Below are positions 1 through 5,039 of a DNA stretch of 5,164 nucleotides, one piece after another. How positions within the stretch are numbered: the first letter of the stretch is position 1; every line of letters begins with the position of its first letter. The stretch lies in the NCBI GenBank assembly GCA_946482165.1, contig CAMLQS010000354.1, positions 1 through 5,164 on the forward strand, read 5' to 3'. Under the pieces are notes generated by a model, which did not search any database, was not told the origin of the DNA, and saw nothing but the letters and a program-made list of their open reading frames with translations. This stretch comes from an uncultured Verrucomicrobiota bacterium (GTDB taxonomy: Bacteria; Verrucomicrobiota; Verrucomicrobiae; Opitutales; Opitutaceae). A program made the translations under genes and the position numbers.

Positions 1-6
1 ACGGGA

Positions 7-1785
7 TTATTTCTTAAGGATAAATTGGCTGACCAGGAGCGGGGAGTAGGCCCCGGTGCTCTTTACGTAGACGACCTGAACGGCGGCGGGTTCCAAGGTG
101 ACGGTTTGCGAGCCCGCGCCGGCGGAGAGGGTGAGCTGGCGATCGGCGGGGGTGGGGAGGCGGGCGTAGTGGAACTCCTTCGGAAGGCTGCGCCAGGTGC
201 GGGTGTCGGCTATGTTGATCGCCATCTGGGTGACGGCGGTGGCGAGGCGGAAAAGCAGGGCGCCGGTGGGGCCGGCCTGGTCCTCCATTTGCTTTTGGAG
301 AACGGCGTCGATGCTGGCCTTGGTGGCGGTGGAGAGAATGGTTTTGGTGAGGATGCTGGGCCACTCGTTTTTGAAATCGAGGGCGACGACGGAATCCATC
401 GAGGCGACGAGCGCGGCGGGGTAGCTGCGGCCTTCGTTGGTGGAGATCTGAAGCGCGGAGGCGTGGCCGAACGAGGTCGTCAGATCGGGCAGCGCCATGC
501 CGACGTAGGAGATGTTGTTGGTGAAGACGAAGAGCGGGAGATCGATTCGGGTTTGGTCGCGATAGGGGGCGGAGCCGGTTTCGAAGATGACGTAGGTGAG
601 GGAAGAGGAGGGCGGAGAGCTGAGACCTGAAACCGGTGGGGGCGGGGCTAGGGGAGTGTGGGCGGCGACGGCGGGGGTGGCGTGGGCGGCGACGGCGGGC
701 GTGTCCGAAGCGGGGACGGAGGGCGAGGACGCCGGGGACGGCGTCCCGACAAGGGAGGGGGCGCGCTGGAGATCGGGCTCGGCGGCGATGTAGTCTTCGC
801 GCGCATACGGGTTCTGCGGGGCGAAGTTCACGACGCGTTCCCAGCTTTTGCGGGCGCGCTCGAGGTCCGAGTTGTCGGCGCCCTGGTGGGTGAAGACGAG
901 GGCGTCGAGAAAGGTGGTGAACGGATTGACGTAGTCGCCGTAGGGGAGGATCGCGGCGTTGAATTTGCCCTCGATGCCGGAGATGCCGGCGGAGGTGCGC
1001 GGATCGGAGGTGGCGCGGTCGACGTCGTAGCTGGAGCCTTGGCGGCCCTGCTCGTCCTGGACGCCGCCTTCGCGGGCGGAGGCGGCGAGCTTTTGGGCCT
1101 CCTCGATGCGTTCGGCGTTGGCGGCGACGGCGTCGCGCTGACGCTGGAGGGCGCGGTTGAGTTCGACGCGGGCGGCGTCGGAATCGGCAAGCTGGAGGTA
1201 GTTGAGCGCCTGATACGTGTGGACCATCACCTTGTCGTAGGCGCGGCCCCGGTAGGGAAGGTTGGCCTGGTTGGTGAAAAGGGCGGCGGTCTCGGAGCTG
1301 GCGGAGACCTTGGCGGCGGCTTCGTAGTCGTCGATGCGGCGCGCGGCGTCGTCGAAGGCGGCGATGGAACGGGTGAGCCAGGCGATGCGCGGGGAAATCT
1401 GCCCGGGCGTCGCGGCGTTGAGGGCCTCGTTGGTTTGGGTCTGGGAGAGCGAGGGCTGAGAGCCGAGACCTGAAACCTGAGGGGACGGAGCCGGGCTGGT
1501 GCCCGGCGCCCCCGCGAGCGGGAGGTTGGCGAGGGCGGCGGCGCGGAGGATGGCGCCCTGCTCCAGGCGGTAGAGGAGGGCGTCCTTCGTGTTCGCGTTT
1601 TTGTCCGCGTCCTTGTCGGCGATGGCGACGGCGGAGGCGATGTTGCCGTTGCGCAGGGCTTCGTCGCGCGACTGCGTCTGCTCGGTGTAAGTCTGGCAGC
1701 CCGTGAGGGCGAGGCAGAGCGGCAGCGCGACGGAGGACAGAACGACGGAGGGACGGAAAAGGCGAACGCGGGCGGCGCGGGACAT
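7..1785 (-). CDS. COG3014-type outer-membrane lipoprotein with helical repeat domain
   Basis: Predicted lipoprotein of 592 residues. The start at 1785 is chosen because it begins a signal peptide: basic MSRAARVRLFR, a hydrophobic core, then lipobox LTGC with the lipidated Cys at residue 30. Residue 31 is Gln, not Asp, which favours the outer membrane. The frame stays open upstream to 1863, but that part is low-complexity leader. Residues about 120-340 are helical and TPR-like, with YDKVMVHTYQALNYL (183-197), ARVELNRALQRQRD (205-218) and a second helical stretch at 284-333. Residues about 397-592 form a second domain with YVIFETGSAP, RIDLPLF and WRSLPKEFHYARLP. These blocks match my memory of the COG3014 family, whose role is unknown and whose members often neighbour LpoB-like genes. 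Two Pro/Ser/Ala linkers (about 86-118 and 341-396) are made of short DNA repeats and look inserted. No Shine-Dalgarno is visible; the leader is pyrimidine-rich. The stop TAA is at 9-7. The family call is fairly firm; the function is not known. Confidence 0.88.
   Translation of the reverse strand: MSRAARVRLFRPSVVLSSVALPLCLALTGCQTYTEQTQSRDEALRNGNIASAVAIADKDADKNANTKDALLYRLEQGAILRAAALANLPLAGAPGTSPAPSPQVSGLGSQPSLSQTQTNEALNAATPGQISPRIAWLTRSIAAFDDAARRIDDYEAAAKVSASSETAALFTNQANLPYRGRAYDKVMVHTYQALNYLQLADSDAARVELNRALQRQRDAVAANAERIEEAQKLAASAREGGVQDEQGRQGSSYDVDRATSDPRTSAGISGIEGKFNAAILPYGDYVNPFTTFLDALVFTHQGADNSDLERARKSWERVVNFAPQNPYAREDYIAAEPDLQRAPSLVGTPSPASSPSVPASDTPAVAAHATPAVAAHTPLAPPPPVSGLSSPPSSSLTYVIFETGSAPYRDQTRIDLPLFVFTNNISYVGMALPDLTTSFGHASALQISTNEGRSYPAALVASMDSVVALDFKNEWPSILTKTILSTATKASIDAVLQKQMEDQAGPTGALLFRLATAVTQMAINIADTRTWRSLPKEFHYARLPTPADRQLTLSAGAGSQTVTLEPAAVQVVYVKSTGAYSPLLVSQFILKK
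608..642 (-). repeat. Heptamer array, copy 1 (in-frame, residues 382-393)
   Basis: Five degenerate 7-bp units on the plus strand starting at 608, 615, 622, 629 and 636: gagggcg, gagagct, gagacct, gaaaccg, gtggggg. On the coding strand they encode PPPVSGLSSPPS, in the second linker of the COG3014-type lipoprotein. The unit order matches the arrays at 1451-1485 and 2712-2746. The reading frame relative to the repeat is also the same in all three. Confidence 0.8.
658..699 (-). repeat. 24-bp tandem repeat encoding TPAVAAH twice
   Basis: An identical 18-bp sequence occurs at 658-675 and 682-699, giving a 24-bp period. On the coding strand it yields the 8-residue repeat TPAVAAHA-TPAVAAHT at residues 362-377 of the lipoprotein, in the same linker as a heptamer array and a GC hairpin. 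Such exact in-frame repeats are prone to gain or loss of units by slippage, so linker length may vary between strains. Confidence 0.85.
727..746 (-). repeat. GC-rich hairpin element, coding copy
   Basis: Perfect 7-bp inverted repeat GGACGCC (727-733) and GGCGTCC (740-746) with a 6-nt loop ggggac. It encodes GTPSPAS (residues 347-353) in the lipoprotein linker. The same stem recurs outside genes at 1879-1898. The two 27-bp copies (728-754 and 1880-1906) match at 23 positions, and the only difference inside the hairpin is one loop base. Confidence 0.75.
1451..1485 (-). repeat. Heptamer array, copy 2 (in-frame, residues 101-112)
   Basis: Five 7-bp units on the plus strand starting at 1451, 1458, 1465, 1472 and 1479: gagggct, gagagcc, gagacct, gaaacct, gagggga. 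They encode SPQVSGLGSQPS in the first linker of the lipoprotein, just before its helical domain. A GC hairpin lies 4 bp away at 1490-1507, which is on the 5' side in the coding strand. Confidence 0.82.
1490..1507 (-). repeat. GC-rich hairpin beside heptamer array copy 2
   Basis: Perfect inverted repeat GCCGGGC (1490-1496) and GCCCGGC (1501-1507) with a TGGT loop, inside coding sequence for residues 93-99 (APGTSPA) of the lipoprotein. Its stem sequence differs from the 727 and 1879 hairpins, but its place immediately 5' of a heptamer array in the sense strand parallels the other two arrays. Confidence 0.65.
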
Positions 1786-1825
1786 GGGTGCGAGGTGAAG
1801 CGGAGGACGGGTGCGAGTGAAGCGG
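1786..1825 (-). repeat. Direct repeat abutting the lipoprotein start codon
   Basis: gggtgcgaggtgaagcgg (1786-1803) recurs as gggtgcgagtgaagcgg (1809-1825) with a single-base indel. In the sense strand this is a pyrimidine-rich leader ending CACCTCGCACCC directly before the ATG at 1785. No Shine-Dalgarno-like GGAGG is present, and no sigma-70 promoter stands out. The copies could be a tandem duplication or a binding site in the leader mRNA. Confidence 0.6.
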
Positions 1826-1878
1826 GAGAGCGGAAAGCGGGATGACGCGAAGCGGCGAGGCACGATGCGTCACGGAGC

Positions 1879-1898
1879 GGACGCCCGGGACGGCGTCC
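1879..1898 (-). repeat. GC-rich hairpin element, intergenic copy
   Basis: GGACGCC (1879-1885) and GGCGTCC (1892-1898) with loop cgggac, 17 bp past the stop codon of the 1916-2851 gene. Its position could let it act as a terminator or 3' mRNA stabiliser, but no T-run follows in the sense strand. The near-identical copy inside a coding region at 727-746 suggests a dispersed repeat rather than a dedicated terminator. Confidence 0.7.
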
Positions 1899-1915
1899 CT
1901 CCAAGACGACCGGCG

Positions 1916-2851
1916 TTACTGTTCGACGCGTCGGACGACGGCGCCGCGATCGATGCCAAGGTCTTCTCCGGAGACTTCGGCCTGGGCGGTCCGCGGGGTG
2001 ACGCGCTGGACGCGGACTTTGCCGACGGAGACTTCCTCGCGGCCGAGGGATGCGCCGGTGTCGGGGTCGATGAGCTCCTCGCCGAGGGCGAAGACTTCCC
2101 AGAGCTGGCCGGCGGCGATGCCGGTGCCGTCGCCGCGGTTGATCGTCACGATCTTGCCGGTTTTGGCGAGGATGCGGGCGGGATAGGCGACGTCGGCGAC
2201 GCGTTGGGCGACTTTTTCGCTCATGCGGCGCGTGAGGGCGAGAAGGAGGGAATCGGAGAGTTCGCCGCCGGAGGAGGCGGAGTTGGCGAGTTCCTCCTCG
2301 GTGTCGAGATTCTGCTCCTGAAAATTGGCGGTCTCGACGAGCTTGTTGGTCTTGGTCTCGTAGAGTTTGGCGACGGTGGCGAAACGGATGACGCGCTTGG
2401 TGGCGGTCTTGTTGATGGTCGCGAAGTGGGCGGTTTGCGTGAAGTCTTGGAAGTCGTCGATGGTGACGACGAGGGTGAGGTCGGAGTTGCCGAAGGCGAA
2501 ATTCTGTCCGGAGGCGGCGTTTTCCTCGATGAGCGCGTCGGCGTCGGAGCGGGCGAGGAGGGTGAACTTTCGCGTTTGCTGGAGGGCGGCGATGAGCTGG
2601 CTGTCCAAGGCCTGGCTCATGCGGTCGATGGAACCCTTGCGATTGTTGCCGGCGGCGTCGGCGAGGAGGGCGGGCGTGGCCTTGATCTTGGCGACGGCGA
2701 CGGTTTTCAAGGAAGGCTGAGGGCTGGGACTTGAAACCTGAGGGCGGGCCGGGGCGGCGTCCTGGGCGGAGAGCGGGGCGCAGACTGCGACGCAGAGCGA
2801 GAGCAGGCAGAGCGACAGCGGACGGATCGGGCGAACGGATTTGAAATTCAT
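1916..2851 (-). CDS. Secreted CsgG/LpoB-like protein with FlgT-C-like domain
   Basis: 311 residues. A Sec signal peptide spans about residues 1-30 (hydrophobic 11-28, likely cleavage after LSAQ). Cysteines at 15, 20 and 24 do not sit in a good lipobox, so I predict a soluble periplasmic protein. A repeat-encoded Pro/Ser linker (about 33-48) is followed by a CsgG/LpoB-like domain (about 49-215): opening strand TVAVAKIKA, helix SQALDSQLIAAL, FTLLARSDADALIEE, then strand pairs DLTLVVTIDDF and VIRFATVAKLYE. Residues about 230-309 read like the FlgT C-terminal domain: GKIVTINRGDGTGIAAGQLW, IDPDTGASLG, VGKVRV. Proteins of this fold help assemble outer-membrane complexes: curli export (CsgG), PBP1b activation (LpoB) or flagellar rings (FlgT). 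No flagellar gene is visible here, so I do not infer motility. The ATG lies inside a 7-bp repeat tract and has no Shine-Dalgarno. It lies 54 bp after the preceding paralogue and 130 bp before the lipoprotein gene, and is probably co-transcribed with both. Confidence 0.88.
   Translation of the reverse strand: MNFKSVRPIRPLSLCLLSLCVAVCAPLSAQDAAPARPQVSSPSPQPSLKTVAVAKIKATPALLADAAGNNRKGSIDRMSQALDSQLIAALQQTRKFTLLARSDADALIEENAASGQNFAFGNSDLTLVVTIDDFQDFTQTAHFATINKTATKRVIRFATVAKLYETKTNKLVETANFQEQNLDTEEELANSASSGGELSDSLLLALTRRMSEKVAQRVADVAYPARILAKTGKIVTINRGDGTGIAAGQLWEVFALGEELIDPDTGASLGREEVSVGKVRVQRVTPRTAQAEVSGEDLGIDRGAVVRRVEQ
2712..2746 (-). repeat. Heptamer array, copy 3 (in-frame, residues 36-47 of the CsgG-like protein)
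   Basis: Five 7-bp units on the plus strand starting at 2712, 2719, 2726, 2733 and 2740: gaaggct, gagggct, gggactt, gaaacct, gagggcg. They encode RPQVSSPSPQPS, the linker between the signal peptide and the CsgG-like domain. Unit order and reading frame equal those of the two arrays in the neighbouring lipoprotein gene. Directly 5' in the sense strand (2762-2749), GGACGCCGCCCCGG resembles a half copy of the 727-746 hairpin lacking one T; that part may be chance. Confidence 0.78.
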
Positions 2852-2907
2852 GATTTGAGATTTCAGAGGACGGAAAAGGAGCGGGGGAGCAGGGCGGAGG
2901 GCGGATC
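2838..2907 (-). repeat. 7-bp-period tract spanning the gap between the two CsgG-like genes
   Basis: The best units on the plus strand are gatttga (2838-2844), aattcat (2845-2851), gatttga (2852-2858), gatttca (2859-2865) and gaggacg (2866-2872). Weaker GC-rich units in the same phase continue to 2907 (gagcagg, gcggagg, gcggatc). The tract covers the whole 54-bp intergenic gap, reaches the stop codon of the upstream gene (TGA at 2908-2906) and contains the downstream ATG (2851-2849). It leaves no Shine-Dalgarno. The AT-rich part stands out against the GC-rich surroundings. Confidence 0.65.
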
Positions 2908-4201
2908 AGTTGTTGATCACGGTGTTCTGCTGGTTGACCGGGACTTCGCGGTAGCGTTCGGGGAGGATGAAGCGGAAGTTCTCCTTGGTATCGACGCGGA
3001 AGAAGGAGTTTTCGAGGGACTTGGCGTGGCCTTCGAGGACCTTGACCTCGGCGTCGGTGAGTTTGGCGCCGTTGCGGAGGGTATCGAGGAAGGCGGTGGA
3101 TTCGCGGAAGCGGCGGAGGCCGTCTTCGCTCATGGTCATGGCGATGGTGAGCACCTGGCCTTCGGAGGCGTTGATCGTGCGCTCCCACGGCTGGAACCCT
3201 TCGCGGCTGAGGCGGAGGCGGGAGAAGCCGGGCTTGAGCGTGATCTTGCCGGGGGCGGTGCCGACGGCGACGCCGTCGACTTCGGCGGTGGCGGCGAGAG
3301 GAGCGACCTTGAACTTCGCGTCGCCGAGGGTGACGACGTTGTCGGAGCCGACGCGGACGTCGGGGATGTAGAGATCGGCGGCCTCGACGTTGAGGGTGAT
3401 GGTGACGGCCTTGGCGGCGGGCTTGGCGGCGGCGATGCGGCCGGCGTCGCGACGGGTGCGGAGCGAGGAGACGATCTGCTGGGAGGCGTCGTCGAGAAGG
3501 TCTTGATGGACGCCGCCGGCATCGGACGAGGCGTTGGCGTTGGCCTGTTCACTGCGGACGGACTTGACGACATCGCCGGTAAGGGCGCCGCCGGCCTGGG
3601 CGTCGAGGACCTTGTAGGCGACGCGGAGGGTGTAGTCGGTGTTCTCGATGCGCTGGCCGTAGGCGTTCACGGTGCGCTTGGCCTTGGTGCAAGAGACGAT
3701 GGAGGCGTGAAGGACGTAATCGGCGCCGAGATTCTGCGCGAGGCGCAGGGCGCTGGACTGATCGATGAAGGCGGCTTCGGCGGCGCGGGAGGCCTTGGCG
3801 GACTCGGCTTCGGTCGGGGCGCCGGCGGGGACGAAGTTGCGCAGGTTGGACGTGACCAGCTCGCGGGAGATCAGTTGAAAATTGAGGTCGGCGAGGCGGG
3901 CGGTGAGGAGGTCCTCGAGCTGGGCGATCTGATCGCCGCCGCACTGGCAGTCGCAGTCGGGGCGCTGGGACACGATGATCGCGGCGGAGTAGGTTTTGGC
4001 GACGGTCTCGCGTTCGCGTTGCTGGGTGGTGGTGAGCTTATCGGTGACGACCTTGCCGTCGGAGGTGACGACGGTGCGCGTCTCCACGGTGGTGGCGGGC
4101 GGTTCGACGGAGTGCTCCGTGACGACGGAGGACTGGGCGAACAAGGCGGCGGCGAAGCCGGGCAGGAGGGAGGCGACGGCGAGGAGGCGCGTGAGCTTCA
4201 T
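2906..4201 (-). CDS. Secreted CsgG/LpoB-like protein with PEGA domain
   Basis: 431 residues. The frame is open up to 4357, but the ATG at 4201 starts a clear signal peptide (MKLTRLLAVASLLPGFAAALFAQ, cleavage near residue 23), whereas the upstream part is basic low-complexity sequence. After a Thr/Val-rich stretch (24-65), residues about 70-250 show a CsgG/LpoB-like order: strand YSAAIIVS, helix QLEDLLTARLADL, FQLISRELV, LGADYVLHASIV, then YTLRVAYKVLDA. Residues about 303-355 match a PEGA domain (AEVDGVAVGTAPGKITLKPG, LRLSREGFQPWERTI), a small beta fold found in surface and cell-wall proteins. A polar tail of about 75 residues follows, ending PVNQQNTVINN. A CDCQCGG cluster (Cys 83, 85, 87) interrupts the fold between the first strand and helix; Cys171 is the only other cysteine in the mature protein. 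The next gene encodes a paralogous fold, suggesting duplication or two subunits of one complex. The leader is pyrimidine-rich (ACCCTCCTCC just before ATG) with no Shine-Dalgarno. Envelope assembly or scaffolding is inferred. Confidence 0.87.
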   Translation of the reverse strand: MKLTRLLAVASLLPGFAAALFAQSSVVTEHSVEPPATTVETRTVVTSDGKVVTDKLTTTQQRERETVAKTYSAAIIVSQRPDCDCQCGGDQIAQLEDLLTARLADLNFQLISRELVTSNLRNFVPAGAPTEAESAKASRAAEAAFIDQSSALRLAQNLGADYVLHASIVSCTKAKRTVNAYGQRIENTDYTLRVAYKVLDAQAGGALTGDVVKSVRSEQANANASSDAGGVHQDLLDDASQQIVSSLRTRRDAGRIAAAKPAAKAVTITLNVEAADLYIPDVRVGSDNVVTLGDAKFKVAPLAATAEVDGVAVGTAPGKITLKPGFSRLRLSREGFQPWERTINASEGQVLTIAMTMSEDGLRRFRESTAFLDTLRNGAKLTDAEVKVLEGHAKSLENSFFRVDTKENFRFILPERYREVPVNQQNTVINN

Positions 4202-4406
4202 GGAGGAGGGTGGACGAACAAAGACAGCGACGGGCGGAGAATGTGCCGGGCACCGGGCGGGCACAACGGGAAACAGCCGGGGCCGGAGATGGGGAGCCGC
4301 CCGGTAGCGGAGATCCTTAATTCGGATGGATAGGAGCTTGCGAGGTTTTTGGGCCAAGGCCCGTCAGCCACGGCCGGGCCTCCGCGGTGCCGGCGCACCG
4401 GTCCTA
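4202..4406. other. Intergenic region upstream of the PEGA/CsgG-like gene
   Basis: 205 bp without a convincing gene. It holds several GC-rich inverted repeats. TGTGCC (4242-4247) pairs with GGCACA (4260-4265), about 40 bp before the ATG at 4201. GGGCC/GGCCC (4351-4362, AA loop) competes with GGCCCG/CGGGCC (4358-4363 and 4375-4380). An AT-richer patch around 4315-4335 (ccttaattcggatggata) is the most promoter-like part, but I find no well-spaced -35/-10 pair. The promoter of the three-gene unit, if separate, should lie here. Confidence 0.5.
4385..4400 (-). terminator. Possible terminator after the membrane-protein gene
   Basis: CGGTGC (4385-4390), loop CGGC and GCACCG (4395-4400) form a perfect 6-bp stem that begins 6 bp past the TAA stop in the sense strand. 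No T-run follows, so intrinsic termination would be weak. A 3' processing or stability hairpin is equally possible. Confidence 0.4.
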
Positions 4407-5039
4407 TTAGCCGCGGAAGGGGAGCACCAGAGGGGCGCGGCGCAGAAAAGCGTAGAGGGCGGGGGCGCAGGCGGTGGCGGCGAAGACGACGAGAGAGGGG
4501 GAGGGGCCGAGGAAGACGAGGCCTATGGCGCCCGCAGCGAGGCCGGCCACAAGGTAGCCCCAAACGAAGCTGTGGGTGCCCAGCATGGTGGCCACGGCGA
4601 GAAAGGCGACGGCTCCGCCGACGATGCCGAGGTCGAGGTAGAGGCCGGTGGTGAAGCCGAGTAGGAAGGGGACCGGCGCGAGGAGTTTGCCGGTTTCCTG
4701 GCGTCCGGCTTCCATTTGGATAATCAGCACGGTCAGGACGAAGAGGCCTTGGATGACCGGAGAAAGCACGATTGCTCCGGGGAAGCTTTGGCAGACGTGG
4801 GCGACCCCGAGCGCGCCGAGGTGGGCGCAGGCGTATCCGCGGAAGGGATCGAGCCAGAAGAGGGAAAGTTTCCACCAGGTGCGGCGTTTGCGGCCGGAGG
4901 AGCCGCTGCGACGCATGGAAGAGCTGCGGGCTTCGATAAGCGTGAGATGCCGGCAGCCTTCCTTGTAGAGCAAGCGGGGCGGGATCAGGCCAAAGGCGAT
5001 GCCGAGGATGAGTGCGAGCCAGCCGTAGTCGAAGTCCAT
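4407..5039 (-). CDS. Polytopic inner-membrane protein of unknown function
   Basis: 210 residues, family not recognised. The N-terminus MDFDYGWLALILGIAFGLIPP gives a first membrane segment (about 7-20). A cytoplasmic-looking basic stretch follows (about 22-57, with MRRSGSSGRKRRTWW). Further hydrophobic segments lie at about 68-82, 88-108, 119-135, 137-154, 158-178 and 181-198, so six or seven membrane spans are likely. GRQETGKLL at 112-120 is a polar turn between spans; no catalytic motif is apparent. Glycine and alanine within the last spans suggest tight helix packing. The stop is a tandem TAA-TAG, followed by a GC-rich inverted repeat. The start is the most upstream ATG in frame and is needed to keep the first span. 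However, a 5-bp-stem hairpin abuts it and there is no Shine-Dalgarno, so the start is less sure than the gene. It is on the same strand as the three envelope genes but 205 bp away; a shared function is not established. Confidence 0.78.
   Translation of the reverse strand: MDFDYGWLALILGIAFGLIPPRLLYKEGCRHLTLIEARSSSMRRSGSSGRKRRTWWKLSLFWLDPFRGYACAHLGALGVAHVCQSFPGAIVLSPVIQGLFVLTVLIIQMEAGRQETGKLLAPVPFLLGFTTGLYLDLGIVGGAVAFLAVATMLGTHSFVWGYLVAGLAAGAIGLVFLGPSPSLVVFAATACAPALYAFLRRAPLVLPFRG

Noticed and set aside
658..1473. Plus-strand 271-codon frame opposite the lipoprotein gene
   Set aside because: Gly/Val/Asp-rich antisense shadow with no recognisable features.
14..1873. Minus-strand 619-codon frame in the lipoprotein gene
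   Set aside because: Arg/Pro/His-rich shadow; the overlapping frame has lipobox and family motifs.
608..2907. CRISPR array
   Set aside because: The repeats are 7-bp degenerate units in coding linkers or a short gap, without regular spacers, leader or cas genes.
1227..3188. Minus-strand 653-codon frame overlapping all three envelope genes
   Set aside because: Arg/Pro/Ser-rich out-of-frame product that runs across three genes in a different frame; stop-free only because of high GC.
2855..4333. Long plus-strand open frame (492 codons) opposite the PEGA/CsgG-like gene
   Set aside because: Translation is Gly/Asp/Glu/Val repeats typical of the antisense of GC-rich codons; no domain or signal is recognisable, and the opposite strand encodes a coherent secreted protein.
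4202..4357. N-terminal extension of the PEGA/CsgG-like protein from the ATG at 4357
   Set aside because: It would bury the signal peptide 52 residues inside; the extension is Arg/Pro-rich and overlaps inverted repeats.
4351..4362. Rho-independent terminator GGGCC-GGCCC with a T-run
   Set aside because: The T-run lies on the wrong side for either strand: it precedes the hairpin on the plus strand and becomes an A-run after it on the minus strand.
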